Shown: piece by piece, positions 1 through 7,913 of the stretch | Numbering within the stretch: the stretch's first letter is position 1 | Layout: each line of letters starts with the position of its first letter | Assembly: GCF_003856975.1 (NCBI RefSeq) | Contig: NZ_CP033107.1 | Span: 1,302,001 to 1,366,000 of the forward strand | Direction: 5' to 3' | Length of the DNA: 64,000 nt | DNA from: Plantibacter sp. PA-3-X8 | GTDB lineage: Bacteria; Actinomycetota; Actinomycetes; Actinomycetales; Microbacteriaceae | Made by a program: the position numbers and the translations under genes | The notes under the pieces: generated by a model | The model's input: the letters and a program-made list of their open reading frames with translations, nothing else | Told to the model about the DNA's origin: nothing | Databases searched by the model: none

Positions 1-368
1 CACCGTTCGCTGACGCGGACATCCCGGTCACCCACGCCATCGCTGACGGTACGCGGCACGTGGTGATCGTCGAAGTCCCGCCGGGAGCGCGGCGTCACGG
101 TGCCGAGCGGTGCTCCGAACCGGCGGGCTTCCTGCGGGAATTCGTCGCTGTGCAGACGGGCGCGGTCGAGGTCGTGGTGCCGGCGGATGCCGGTGAGCAT
201 GCCGACGACCACCGGTTGGCCGGGAAGTTCCAGACGATGCTGACCAGGATGACCGCGGAGGCGCAGATCCTCTTCGGGGTCGCGAGTCGCCAGGCCCGTT
301 TCGGCGCGCCGAGGGTTCGTCGACCGGGCCGGCGTCGCGGAACGTGCCGCGCCCGTCGAACTCGGTGA
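1..368 (+). other. Unresolved coding-like stretch at left edge, possible 3' end of a gene
   Basis: A plus-strand frame enters from the left edge and stops at 366-368. About half of its codons begin with G and its third positions are GC-rich, which is coding-like. An overlapping minus-strand frame is also open, and part of its sequence looks protein-like with an apparent frame change near base 310, so the strand is uncertain. I recognise no domain in either. It could be the end of a gene starting left of the window, or a decayed remnant. No start codon with a ribosome site is visible inside the window. Confidence 0.3.
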
Positions 369-429
369 TGCCGTGCTCCTGCATCAGGAAGTGGGCGAGG
401 TCGGGCGCCGGGATGTCTGCGAGCGCGCC

Positions 430-469
430 TTGACAAAATAACTGAGTGGGCTCATGATTGAGTTTACTC
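430..469 (+). promoter_or_regulatory. Promoter with TetR-type operator for the MDR oxidoreductase
   Basis: TTGACA at 430-435 and CATGAT at 453-458 form a -35/-10 pair with 17-bp spacing. CTCATGATTGAG at 451-462, an inverted repeat CTCA-N4-TGAG, lies on the -10. It is flanked by a further TGAG (443-446) and CTC (467-469) at the same 4-base spacing. The same CTCA-N4-TGAG arrangement occurs in front of the TetR gene at 2417, so this is probably a binding site for that repressor (inference). Confidence 0.6.
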
Positions 470-508
470 GGGCTAAGCCGGGAAAACGACCCGGAAGGAG
501 CCCCACCC

Positions 509-1501
509 ATGAGAGCGTTCACCATCTCGAGCTACGCGTCCCCACTGCACGAGACCGAGGTGCCCGAGCCCGTCGTCGGTGCCGGCGACGTCCTCGTGCA
601 GGTGCAGGCCGCCGGCCTCAATCAACTCGACGAGAAGATCCGTCTCGGCGAGTTCAAGCAGATCCTGCCGTACCGGTTGCCGATCATCCTCGGCCATGAC
701 GTCGCCGGCACCGTCATCCGCGTCGGTGCGCAGGTCCGCGGCTTCAAGCCCGGCGACGAGGTCTACGCGCGTCCTCGTGATCACCAGATCGGCGCCTTCG
801 CCGAGCGCATCGCCGTCGCAGAGGCGGATGTCGCTCTCAAGCCGGCGTCGATCAGCATGGTGGAGGCGGGATCCCTACCGCTCGTCGCGCTGACCGCCTG
901 GCAGGCCCTCGTCGAGCTCGGCGACGTGCAGCCCGGTCAGCGGGTCCTCATTCACGCCGGTGCGGGCGGGGTCGGGTCGATCGCAATCCAACTCGCCAAG
1001 CAGCTCGGTGCGGAGGTCGCGACGACGGCCAGTGCCGCCAACGCGGACTTCGTTCGCGAACTCGGCGCGGACACCGTGATCGACTACCGCACCGAGGATT
1101 TCGAAGCGCTGCTCCAGGGGTATGACTTCGTGCTCGACAGCCTCGGCGGCGAGAACCTCGAGAAGTCCCTGCGCATCCTCAAGCGCGGCGGAACGGCCGT
1201 CGGCATCGCCGGACCGCCCACCCCGGACTTCGCCCGCTCCGCCGGCCTCAACGCGGTGCTCCGGCTCGCGATCTCAGCACTCAGTGGCAAGATCCGCAGG
1301 CAGGCCAAGCGGCTCGGGGTGAGCTACCGGTTCCTCCTCATGCGGGCGAGTGGTGACCAGCTGCGCGAGATCGCCGCCCTCATCGACAGCGGGGCGATCC
1401 GTCCCGTCGTCGGACGGGTGTTCCCCTTCGACGACACGGTGGAGGCCCTCGGCTCGCTCGCTGGCGGTGGCATCCGCGGCAAAGCCGTCATCGTGGCGTA
1501 G
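509..1501 (+). CDS. NADP-dependent zinc-free MDR oxidoreductase (quinone reductase-like)
   Basis: A 330-residue medium-chain dehydrogenase/reductase, expected to reduce quinones, enones or other electrophiles with NADPH in the cytosol. The N-terminal GroES-like fold includes GHDVAGTV near residue 62; the Rossmann part has AGAGGVG at 150-156. The zinc ligands of true alcohol dehydrogenases are missing, which favours the quinone oxidoreductase branch. The start at 509 is preceded by GGAAGGAG 8 bases upstream; an earlier TTG at 458 would lie inside the promoter and is less likely. A perfect hairpin follows at 1522. The CTCA-N4-TGAG box over its promoter suggests control by the TetR protein at 2417, as for the SDR at 1572. 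The substrate is unknown. Confidence 0.85.
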   Translation: MRAFTISSYASPLHETEVPEPVVGAGDVLVQVQAAGLNQLDEKIRLGEFKQILPYRLPIILGHDVAGTVIRVGAQVRGFKPGDEVYARPRDHQIGAFAERIAVAEADVALKPASISMVEAGSLPLVALTAWQALVELGDVQPGQRVLIHAGAGGVGSIAIQLAKQLGAEVATTASAANADFVRELGADTVIDYRTEDFEALLQGYDFVLDSLGGENLEKSLRILKRGGTAVGIAGPPTPDFARSAGLNAVLRLAISALSGKIRRQAKRLGVSYRFLLMRASGDQLREIAALIDSGAIRPVVGRVFPFDDTVEALGSLAGGGIRGKAVIVA

Positions 1502-1521
1502 CCCGCGGACGAAAGCGCGCA

Positions 1522-1554
1522 AAACGCTCCCGAACGCGAGGTTCGGGAGCGTTT
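1522..1554. terminator. Bidirectional terminator hairpin
   Basis: A perfect 14-bp stem (1522-1535 pairs with 1541-1554) has a 5-base loop. The A-run on the left and T-run on the right make it usable on both strands, which suits its place between the convergent MDR and SDR genes. Confidence 0.85.
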
Positions 1555-1571
1555 CGAGCGCTTTCGGAGCG

Positions 1572-2285
1572 TCAGCTACGCACTGCGGCGAGCTGCGGGT
1601 AGACCGCCTCGAGCGGGGCGCTGAGCCCGGCTTTGAGCTGCACCGAGGTGTCGTCAGCGAGGACTTCGTACTCGCCGGCCTCCGTCGCGTCGAGTACCTT
1701 CGTCACGAGGACGGCGGGGTCGAGCTTCGGGTCGGTCGCACCGGCGGCCATCGCCGTGTCCACGTAGCCGACATGCACGCCGACGACGTGCACGCCCGCC
1801 GGGGCGAGCTCGAGGCGCAGCGAGTTGGTCGCCGACCAGAGCGCGGCCTTCGTGGCGCTGTAGATGCCCGCGACCGCGTACCAGCTGAGGGCGGAGTGGA
1901 TGTCGATGATCGCGGATCCAGTGTTGGCGGCGAGGATCGGTGCGAACGCGCGAGCGAGGAAGAGCGGGCCGAGGAAGTTGGTCTCCACGTTGGTGCGGAT
2001 CTCCTCGTCGGTGTGCGACAGGATGCCGGGCGTCGACGCGTTCGTGCCGGCGTTGTTGATGAGGATCGTGACGTCGGGGGCCGCGGCGACGACGGCGGCG
2101 ATCGAAGCGGGGTCGGTGACGTCGAGTGGGAGCGGGACGACACGCTCGTCGTCCCAGGTGCGCGGGTTCCGAGCCGTGGCGTAGACCTTGCTGGCGCCGC
2201 GTTCGAGGGCGTCGCGGACGAAGTTCGTCCCGATGCCGCCGTTCGCGCCGGTGACGAGGACGACTGCTCCGTTGAGTGAGGGCAT
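1572..2285 (-). CDS. Short-chain dehydrogenase/reductase (SDR)
   Basis: A 237-residue classical SDR. The nucleotide site TGANGGIG is at 12-19, NNAG at about 77-80, the catalytic serine in IIDIHS at about 131, and YSATK gives Tyr142 and Lys146. It is therefore expected to be an active NAD(P)-dependent oxidoreductase of unknown substrate. The ATG at 2285 is chosen because the fold begins there; the longer frame from 2336 would run into the TetR promoter. No clear Shine-Dalgarno sequence precedes it. It is divergent from the TetR gene, and the intergenic CTCA-N4-TGAG site probably controls both. Its 3' end meets the shared terminator. Confidence 0.85.
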   Translation of the reverse strand: MPSLNGAVVLVTGANGGIGTNFVRDALERGASKVYATARNPRTWDDERVVPLPLDVTDPASIAAVVAAAPDVTILINNAGTNASTPGILSHTDEEIRTNVETNFLGPLFLARAFAPILAANTGSAIIDIHSALSWYAVAGIYSATKAALWSATNSLRLELAPAGVHVVGVHVGYVDTAMAAGATDPKLDPAVLVTKVLDATEAGEYEVLADDTSVQLKAGLSAPLEAVYPQLAAVRS

Positions 2286-2374
2286 GTGGCTGACCGTTCT
2301 GTTCGAGTAAGTGGTTCCGAAGTGGTCGTGGAACAATGAGCGACATCCAGCGATGCCGCGATCCAGTGACTATG

Positions 2375-2386
2375 CTCACAACTGAG
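2375..2386. promoter_or_regulatory. TetR-type operator CTCA-N4-TGAG
   Basis: CTCACAACTGAG is an inverted repeat, extended to GCTCA/TGAGC, between the divergent SDR and TetR genes. It matches the site at 451-462 in both arms and spacing. Autoregulation by the adjacent TetR protein is inferred. Confidence 0.6.
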
Positions 2387-2416
2387 CGCAATCATCTTCT
2401 ATTCCCGAAGGACACC

Positions 2417-3058
2417 ATGACCGTCGAATCCCGACCGCTCGGTCGTCGCGAGCGCAACAAGCTCGACAAGCTCGAACGCATCACCGCCGCCGCCGGCGAG
2501 CTGTTCGCCGAGCACGGGGTCGACGACGTGACGACGCAGCAGATCGCCGACCGGGCCGACATCGGCACCGGCACGCTCTTCCTCTACGCGAAGACGAAGG
2601 GTGAGCTCCTGCTGCTCGTGCAGAACTCCACCTATGCGGATGCACTCGTCCGCGGGGTGGCCGACGCCCAAACCGCAGCCGACCCGCTCGATGCGGTCAT
2701 GGCGATCATCCGTCCGGTCGTGGAGTGCAACCGGAAGCAGGTCGACAACGGCCGCACCTATCTGCGGGAGATCGTCTTCGGCGATCCCGAGGAGCCGTAT
2801 CACCGCGCCGCACTCGCTCTCACCATGCAGACCGAGGAAGCGATCGCCACGGTGTTGCGACGAGACGACCTCATGACCGCCGAGCGTGCCGCGACGACGG
2901 CGCACATCGTGTCCGCGATCATGTTCGTCAGCATGGCGGCGACGATCAACGCCGGGAACACCATCGACGCGATCGTCGCCGAGATCGAAGCGCAGGTGCG
3001 GGTGATCCTGCCAGGCTGGCGATCGACCGTCACGCAGCTCGGTCTCCGGTCACCCTGA
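2417..3058 (+). CDS. TetR/AcrR family repressor
   Basis: A 213-residue TetR-type regulator. The N-terminal helix-turn-helix covers about residues 19-65 (TTQQIADRADIGTGTLF), and the C-terminal ligand domain is not assignable. The ATG at 2417 has AAGGAC just upstream; a longer frame from 2336 would place the operator inside the gene. It lies divergent from an SDR and close to an MDR reductase that carries the same operator, so it probably senses a reactive or lipophilic small molecule that those two enzymes reduce (inference). An 11-bp stem-loop follows the stop codon. Confidence 0.88.
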   Translation: MTVESRPLGRRERNKLDKLERITAAAGELFAEHGVDDVTTQQIADRADIGTGTLFLYAKTKGELLLLVQNSTYADALVRGVADAQTAADPLDAVMAIIRPVVECNRKQVDNGRTYLREIVFGDPEEPYHRAALALTMQTEEAIATVLRRDDLMTAERAATTAHIVSAIMFVSMAATINAGNTIDAIVAEIEAQVRVILPGWRSTVTQLGLRSP

Positions 3059-3063
3059 CGTGA

Positions 3064-3095
3064 ACAACGGGTGAATCCGCCCGCTCACCCGTTGT
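3064..3095. terminator. Stem-loop between tetR and the phosphate transporter gene
   Basis: Arms 3064-3074 and 3085-3095 (core CAACGGGTGA/TCACCCGTTG) pair perfectly over 11 bp around a 10-base loop, without a T-run. It could end the tetR transcript or sit in the 5' leader of the next gene. Confidence 0.5.
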
Positions 3096-3127
3096 CGATC
3101 CAGCGATCGAGGAGCAAGCTCGTCGCC

Positions 3128-4339
3128 GTGGACCCCATCATCCTGCTCTCGCTCGTCGTGATCACGGCACTCGCCTTCGACTTCACCAACGGCTTCCACG
3201 ACACCGCGAACGCGATGGCGACCTCCATCGCCACCGGTGCGCTGTCGCCGAAGGTCGCGGTCACCCTCTCGGCGGTGCTGAACCTCGTGGGCGCGTTCCT
3301 CAGCATCGAAGTCGCGCTCACCGTCACGAACGCGGTCGTGAAGATCCAGGACTCGTCGGGAGCTCCCGATCCGGCGCTCCTCGAGGGAGGGGGCTCGGCG
3401 CTCCTGCTGATCGTGCTCGCCGGACTCATCGGTGGCATCATCTGGAACCTGCTCACCTGGCTGCTCGGTCTTCCGTCGAGCTCGTCGCACGCGCTGTTCG
3501 GCGGTCTCATCGGCTCGACGCTCGCGGGCCTCGGCCTGAACGGCGTGAACTGGGCCGGTGACGGCTCGAAGCTCGACGGCGTCGTCGGCAAGGTCATCCT
3601 CCCGGCGCTCATGTCGCCGGTGCTCGCCGGCGCGGTGGCGGCGATCGGCACCTGGCTCGTCTTCCGCGTCATCGGCAACCTCGCCCAGGGGCGTCTCCAT
3701 CGCGGCTTCCGGATCGGGCAGATCGGCAGTGCGTCCCTCGTCTCGCTCGCCCACGGCACGAACGACGCGCAGAAGACGATGGGCGTCATCACCCTCGCGC
3801 TCATCGCGGCCGGCGGCTGGGACGACACCGAGTCGGTCCCACTCTGGGTGAAGCTCGCCTGTGCCCTCGCGATCTCGCTCGGCACGTACATCGGCGGGTG
3901 GCGGATCATCCGCACCGTCGGCAAGGGCATCGTGGAGTTGAACACACCGCAGGGCATGGCCGCCGAGAGTTCCTCCGCCGCCGTCATCCTCGCCTCGAGC
4001 CACCTCGGCTTCGCCCTCAGCACCACGCACGTCGCGACCGGATCGATCCTCGGCTCCGGGGTCGGACGACCGGGCGCGCAGGTGCGCTGGCGGGTGGCCC
4101 TGCGGATGGTCGTCGCCTGGATCATCACCCTCCCGGCTGCCGCGCTCATGGGCGCGGTGATGTGGTGGGTCGGTCACCTCGTGGGCGGAGCGATCGGCGG
4201 AATCCTCATGGTCGCGATCCTCGTCGGTGTCGCGCTCGCCATCTACCTCCGGTCGCGCCGCGACAGCATCGGATCCCACAACGTGAACGACGACTGGCAG
4301 GACGCCCCCGCCCGCTCGTCGCAGAAGACCACAGCGTAA
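3128..4339 (+). CDS. pit: Low-affinity inorganic phosphate transporter, PiT family
   Basis: An integral membrane symporter of about 403 residues for metal-phosphate/H+. Both family signatures are visible: FDFTNGFHDTANAMATS near the N-terminus and AHGTNDAQKTMG in the second repeat, with about ten hydrophobic helices. GTG 3128 is chosen because MDPIILL begins the first helix; GAGGAG lies 13 bases upstream, which is long, so the start is only fairly sure. It is followed by two genes in close succession (12- and 2-base gaps). The same order of a PiT transporter, a small membrane protein and a DUF3349 protein is known from Mycobacterium tuberculosis (Rv0545c-Rv0543c), so this is a conserved actinobacterial set. 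Confidence 0.92.
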   Translation: MDPIILLSLVVITALAFDFTNGFHDTANAMATSIATGALSPKVAVTLSAVLNLVGAFLSIEVALTVTNAVVKIQDSSGAPDPALLEGGGSALLLIVLAGLIGGIIWNLLTWLLGLPSSSSHALFGGLIGSTLAGLGLNGVNWAGDGSKLDGVVGKVILPALMSPVLAGAVAAIGTWLVFRVIGNLAQGRLHRGFRIGQIGSASLVSLAHGTNDAQKTMGVITLALIAAGGWDDTESVPLWVKLACALAISLGTYIGGWRIIRTVGKGIVELNTPQGMAAESSSAAVILASSHLGFALSTTHVATGSILGSGVGRPGAQVRWRVALRMVVAWIITLPAAALMGAVMWWVGHLVGGAIGGILMVAILVGVALAIYLRSRRDSIGSHNVNDDWQDAPARSSQKTTA

Positions 4340-4350
4340 GGACGTCGGAC

Positions 4351-4659
4351 ATGTTCATGCTCTTCCTCGAAGCCGCCGCCCAGGTGGCTGTCATCGCGCT
4401 CGTGCTCGGCGCCGGGCTTCCCGCGCTCTTCGCGCTGGGTGTCCGCTCGTTCGCGGTCGCCGGAGGCGCCGGGTCCGACGACCGGAGCGGGTCGGCCGCG
4501 CCGACGATCCCGTCGGGGCTCCTCCGCGCCATCGGCGTGCTGTGCTTCGCCGTCGTCGTCGCCGCCGTGTTGGTCGGACTCACGATCATCGTGGCGACCG
4601 GTCTGGGGCAGGAGGTCAGCTTCGACCACGTCTTCCCGACCTTCACCCCGAAGGACTGA
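4351..4659 (+). CDS. Small two-helix membrane protein linked to PiT
   Basis: A 102-residue protein with two hydrophobic segments (about 7-32 and 55-80) joined by a Ser/Gly/Asp-rich loop, and a short polar tail. ATG 4351 has AAGGA 8 bases upstream. It corresponds by position and topology to the small membrane protein between pitA and the DUF3349 gene in mycobacteria. A role as accessory subunit of the phosphate transporter is only suggested by the conserved order. Confidence 0.75.
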   Translation: MFMLFLEAAAQVAVIALVLGAGLPALFALGVRSFAVAGGAGSDDRSGSAAPTIPSGLLRAIGVLCFAVVVAAVLVGLTIIVATGLGQEVSFDHVFPTFTPKD

Positions 4660-4661
4660 GC

Positions 4662-5363
4662 GTGTCGCACGAGAACGGGACGGACCTCACCGGCCACGGG
4701 TCCGGCGTGGTGGCGCGCGTTGTCGGCTGGCTCCGCGCCGGATACCCGACGGGCGTGCCCGAGCACGACTACGTGCCGCTGCTCGGCATCCTCCGACGGA
4801 GCCTCACCCCCGAGGAGTTGGACCAGGTCGTCGAGGGACTGCTCGTCGAGGCGGTGAACGCCGATGCGAGCGGTGAGCCGGTCGGCCACGATCGTCTGCG
4901 GGCGCGTGTCGAACAGCTCCTCCTCGGTCCGGCGCTCCCGGAGGACCTCGTCCGCGTCTCCGCCCGGCTCGCGAGCGCGGGCTGGCCGCTCGGCAGCCCG
5001 GACGACGTCCGCGCGGTGGCGACTGACCAGGACGACGCCGGTCGGGATGCGCGCGCGACCCTCCTCGAGGAACGCGGAGGGCTGGTCGCCCGCATCGTGC
5101 GCTGGCTCCGAGCCGGGTATCCCGCAGGATTCCCCGACCAGGACTTCGTCCCGCTCGTGGCGCTCCTCCGTCGGCGGCTGAGCGACGCCGAGGTGGCCGA
5201 GGTGGGTGCGCGCCTCGCGGCCGAGGGCGACACGTCGCTCAGTCGGGTCGACGTCGCCACCGCGATCGCGCGGGTCACCGCGGAGCTGCCGAGTGACGAG
5301 GACGTGGAGCGTGTCCGCCGGTCGCTCACCGACCACGGGTGGCCGAGCGACTTCGCGGTCTGA
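4662..5363 (+). CDS. Tandem DUF3349 protein
   Basis: A 233-residue protein made of two copies of DUF3349. Copy 1 (about 16-110) carries WLRAGYPTGVPEHDYVPLL, and copy 2 (about 141-228) carries WLRAGYPAGFPDQDFVPLV; each ends with an SAGWPL or TDHGWPS motif. The mycobacterial homologue has a single domain of about 100 residues, so this is an internal duplication, with a divergent linker (110-140). It has no signal peptide or membrane segment, so it is cytosolic. The GTG start lies 2 bases after the previous stop, implying co-translation with the PiT pair. Its function is unknown. Confidence 0.8.
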   Translation: MSHENGTDLTGHGSGVVARVVGWLRAGYPTGVPEHDYVPLLGILRRSLTPEELDQVVEGLLVEAVNADASGEPVGHDRLRARVEQLLLGPALPEDLVRVSARLASAGWPLGSPDDVRAVATDQDDAGRDARATLLEERGGLVARIVRWLRAGYPAGFPDQDFVPLVALLRRRLSDAEVAEVGARLAAEGDTSLSRVDVATAIARVTAELPSDEDVERVRRSLTDHGWPSDFAV

Positions 5364-5432
5364 CGGTCGAGCGGTGGTGCTGACGTGACGACCACTGCAT
5401 CCTCGCTCGTGGCCGGTGTCGGGGGCCCGTCG

Positions 5433-5438
5433 TAGGTT
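5433..5438 (+). promoter_or_regulatory. -10 box of a probable leaderless transcript
   Basis: TAGGTT lies exactly 6 bases before the GTG at 5445 and there is no Shine-Dalgarno sequence. Transcription would begin at or next to the start codon. Confidence 0.5.
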
Positions 5439-5444
5439 GGGCTC

Positions 5445-6311
5445 GTGCCGGAACGTGTCGAAGCGTGGTGGGCCCGCCGTCAGTGGTCGAAGGGCCTCGA
5501 GACGCCGTACCCGGTGGGCGCCTACCGGCAGGCCTGGGCGTCGTTCCCAGCGCTGTGGCGTCAGTACCACGCGGATCTCAACGCCGGTGTCGTCCTCAGT
5601 CAGGTGCCGCCGGCCGCCGATGTCCTGCTGCAGTGGCAGTGTGACCGGGGACACCGGTTCGTCGCGACGCCGGCTGAGCAGCGCTCGCGGCCCGGACGCG
5701 AGCGCCGCCGCAGTGCGTGGTGCCCGGAATGCTCCGACGAGGCGGATCCGTCGAGGATCGTCGCACTGCCGATGCGGGAGTCGGTGACCGATCCGGTGCC
5801 CGCGGCCGCGGGGCTCATCCGGGAGCGTCGTGCGCGCCCGAAGCCGTCGCTGTGCGAGAAGACCCCTGACCTGCCGGTGGGGGAGGCCTTCACGTCCGAG
5901 TGCGCGCCGAAACCGGCGTCCGCTGTCGAGGCTCAGCTGCGCGCGGATCTCCACGGGCGACTCACGCTGACCGAAGGACTGAACGCCGTGCGGGTGCAGC
6001 GTCCGTTCTTCCAGCACCTGGAGGTGTGGCCCGACCTGGTCTACCCGGAACTGCGCATCGCCATCGAGTACGACAGCATCGGCCGGCACGGACTCGAGCA
6101 TGTCGGTCGCCGCGAGGAAGCGGACCGACGGAAGGACCGCGCGCTGCGGTCGGCTGGCTGGGAGGTAGTCCGCCTCCGCACCGGGAAGCTCGAACCCCTT
6201 GGCCCCCACGATCTCCAGCTCTCGTCGTGGAACCGACGCGCGCTCGACCGGTTGGTCGATACGCTCAGGGCCATCCGGGGTCCGTTCATGGTCGACGCGT
6301 ATCTGCGCTGA
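5445..6311 (+). CDS. Zinc-ribbon plus PD-(D/E)XK-like (Vsr/DUF559-type) endonuclease domain protein
   Basis: A 288-residue protein. An N-terminal segment (about 64-108) has CDRGH...CPECS, four cysteines in the treble-clef zinc-ribbon pattern often joined to nuclease domains. The C-terminal part (about 165-285) has PDLVYPELRIAIEYD followed by EADRRKDRALRSAGWEVVRL, the arrangement of DUF559/very-short-patch-repair nucleases, in which an Asp and Glu before the second strand bind metal. It probably cleaves or nicks DNA. There is no methylase or other restriction gene beside it, so a stand-alone repair or defence role remains open. The GTG start is predicted from the upstream TAGGTT box. Confidence 0.65.
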   Translation: MPERVEAWWARRQWSKGLETPYPVGAYRQAWASFPALWRQYHADLNAGVVLSQVPPAADVLLQWQCDRGHRFVATPAEQRSRPGRERRRSAWCPECSDEADPSRIVALPMRESVTDPVPAAAGLIRERRARPKPSLCEKTPDLPVGEAFTSECAPKPASAVEAQLRADLHGRLTLTEGLNAVRVQRPFFQHLEVWPDLVYPELRIAIEYDSIGRHGLEHVGRREEADRRKDRALRSAGWEVVRLRTGKLEPLGPHDLQLSSWNRRALDRLVDTLRAIRGPFMVDAYLR

Positions 6312-6443
6312 TCCGCGAGCGCCACGAGAGGGCGATGATGCGTTACCCTCGTCGCAGAGGGAAAAATCCCGTCGTGCTCCGGCCGACGGAAACGCGCACG
6401 CGGCTCATGGGAGCCGTCACTTCTTCATCGAAGGAGTGCGCCC

Positions 6444-7913
6444 ATGTCCGAACCCTCAACCTCCGCGGTCGTCGCAGCCTCGCCGCCACGTCTCCGCGAC
6501 GCCTGGGTTGCGCTGGCCGGTCTCTCGGCCGTGTTCCTGTTCGAGATGCTCGACAACTCCGTCCTGAACGTCGCGCTCCCGACCATCGGTCGTGACCTCA
6601 CCGCTTCAACCGCGTCACTGCAGTGGGTGTCGGGCGCGTACTCGGTCACGTTCGGTGGTCTGATGCTGCTGTTCGGCGCGGTCGCCGACCGGTTCGGCCG
6701 GCGTCGGGTCATGCTGATCGGCCTGACGCTGCTCGCCGTCGTCAGCGTGCTGACCGTGTTCGTCGCCTCGGTGGAGCAGTTGATCGCCGTGCGCGCCCTG
6801 ATGGGTGTCGCCGCGGCGATGACGACTCCGGGATCGATGGCGTTGGCGTTCCGTCTGTTCGATCGGGACGACCTGCGCGTTCGCGCGCTGACGGTCATCT
6901 CGACCGCCGGGCTGGTCGGCCTCGCCGCCGGGCCGACGATCGGTGGCTTCGTGCTCGCCGTGGCGCCGTGGCAGGTGCTCATCGTCGCCAACGCCCCGAT
7001 CGCGGTGATCGCCTGGATCGGGATCCGCGCCGGGATCGTTACCGACGAGCGGTCGCACCTGCACCGGGACCGGATCGACGTGCTCGGCGCTGTGCTCGGG
7101 ACCGCGACCGTCGTCGGCGTCCTCCTCACCCCGACCCTGTTCGTCGGTGGCACCGACGTCGCTGCGGCCTGGGGTGCGGCGGCGGCAACGGTGACCGCCG
7201 CGATCGGCTTCGTGGTCAGGGAGCGCACCGCCCGCCACCCGTTGCTGGATCTCCGTCTCGTGGCTCAGCCGCTCGTGGCCTCCGGCTTGGCGTACAAGGC
7301 CGCCGCCGGGCTGGCGATGGCCGGGCTGTCGTACCTGGCGACCCTGCAACTGCAGTTCGCCTGGGGGTGGCCACCGGCCCTGGCCGCTGTCGCGATGCTC
7401 CCGCAGGTCGTGGTGCTCTTGGCGAGCGGTCGCTTCGTCGGCCCGTTCGTGCACCGCGTGGGACTCGATCGTGCGGCATGGATGAGCGCCGCCGCGGTCG
7501 TCTCGGGGCTCGCCGTGTTCGCGCTGCTGAGCCGGTTCGGCTACCCGTGGGTGCTCGTCGCACTCATCCTCGTCGCCGCCGGGATGCGGGTGGTCGGAGC
7601 CGTCGCCGGCAACAACGTCCTTCGCGGGCTTCCCGCGGACCGCACGTCCATCGGTGCGGCCCTGGTCGACACCGCGAGCGAGATCGCCACCGCTGTCGGG
7701 ATCGCCGCGACCGGGACGATCCTCGCTGCGGTCGTCGGCGGCGGCATCACGACCGAGTACTTCACCCCGGCCCTCGTCGCGTCGTTCCAGCAAGCGATCC
7801 TCATTGCGGGATCGACCATCGCCGTCCTCGCTGCAGCCCTCGTGGCTGTCGGTGTCCTCCGTTCACATCACGTCCCATCTCAGCCCGCAACCCAGGAGCC
7901 ATCCCATGTCTGA
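6444..7913 (+). CDS. MFS drug exporter, DHA2 (14-helix) type
   Basis: A 489-residue permease of the EmrB/QacA group. It has the early motif FEMLDNSVLNVALPTIG (TM1), motif A GAVADRFGRRRV between TM2 and TM3, and about fourteen hydrophobic helices. Proton-driven export of a hydrophobic compound is the family role. ATG 6444 has AAGGAG 7 bases upstream. It overlaps the following esterase gene by 8 bases, so the two are translated together; export of a product or substrate of that esterase is conceivable. No regulator gene is adjacent. Confidence 0.85.
   Translation: MSEPSTSAVVAASPPRLRDAWVALAGLSAVFLFEMLDNSVLNVALPTIGRDLTASTASLQWVSGAYSVTFGGLMLLFGAVADRFGRRRVMLIGLTLLAVVSVLTVFVASVEQLIAVRALMGVAAAMTTPGSMALAFRLFDRDDLRVRALTVISTAGLVGLAAGPTIGGFVLAVAPWQVLIVANAPIAVIAWIGIRAGIVTDERSHLHRDRIDVLGAVLGTATVVGVLLTPTLFVGGTDVAAAWGAAAATVTAAIGFVVRERTARHPLLDLRLVAQPLVASGLAYKAAAGLAMAGLSYLATLQLQFAWGWPPALAAVAMLPQVVVLLASGRFVGPFVHRVGLDRAAWMSAAAVVSGLAVFALLSRFGYPWVLVALILVAAGMRVVGAVAGNNVLRGLPADRTSIGAALVDTASEIATAVGIAATGTILAAVVGGGITTEYFTPALVASFQQAILIAGSTIAVLAAALVAVGVLRSHHVPSQPATQEPSHV

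Noticed and set aside
458..508. Earlier TTG start for the MDR oxidoreductase
   Set aside because: It lies within the promoter and operator and has no ribosome site; ATG 509 has GGAAGGAG at good spacing.
3050..4279. 409-residue minus-strand frame opposite the phosphate transporter
   Set aside because: Its composition (Glu, Arg, Asp, His) is the mirror of a membrane protein gene; the PiT frame carries clear motifs.
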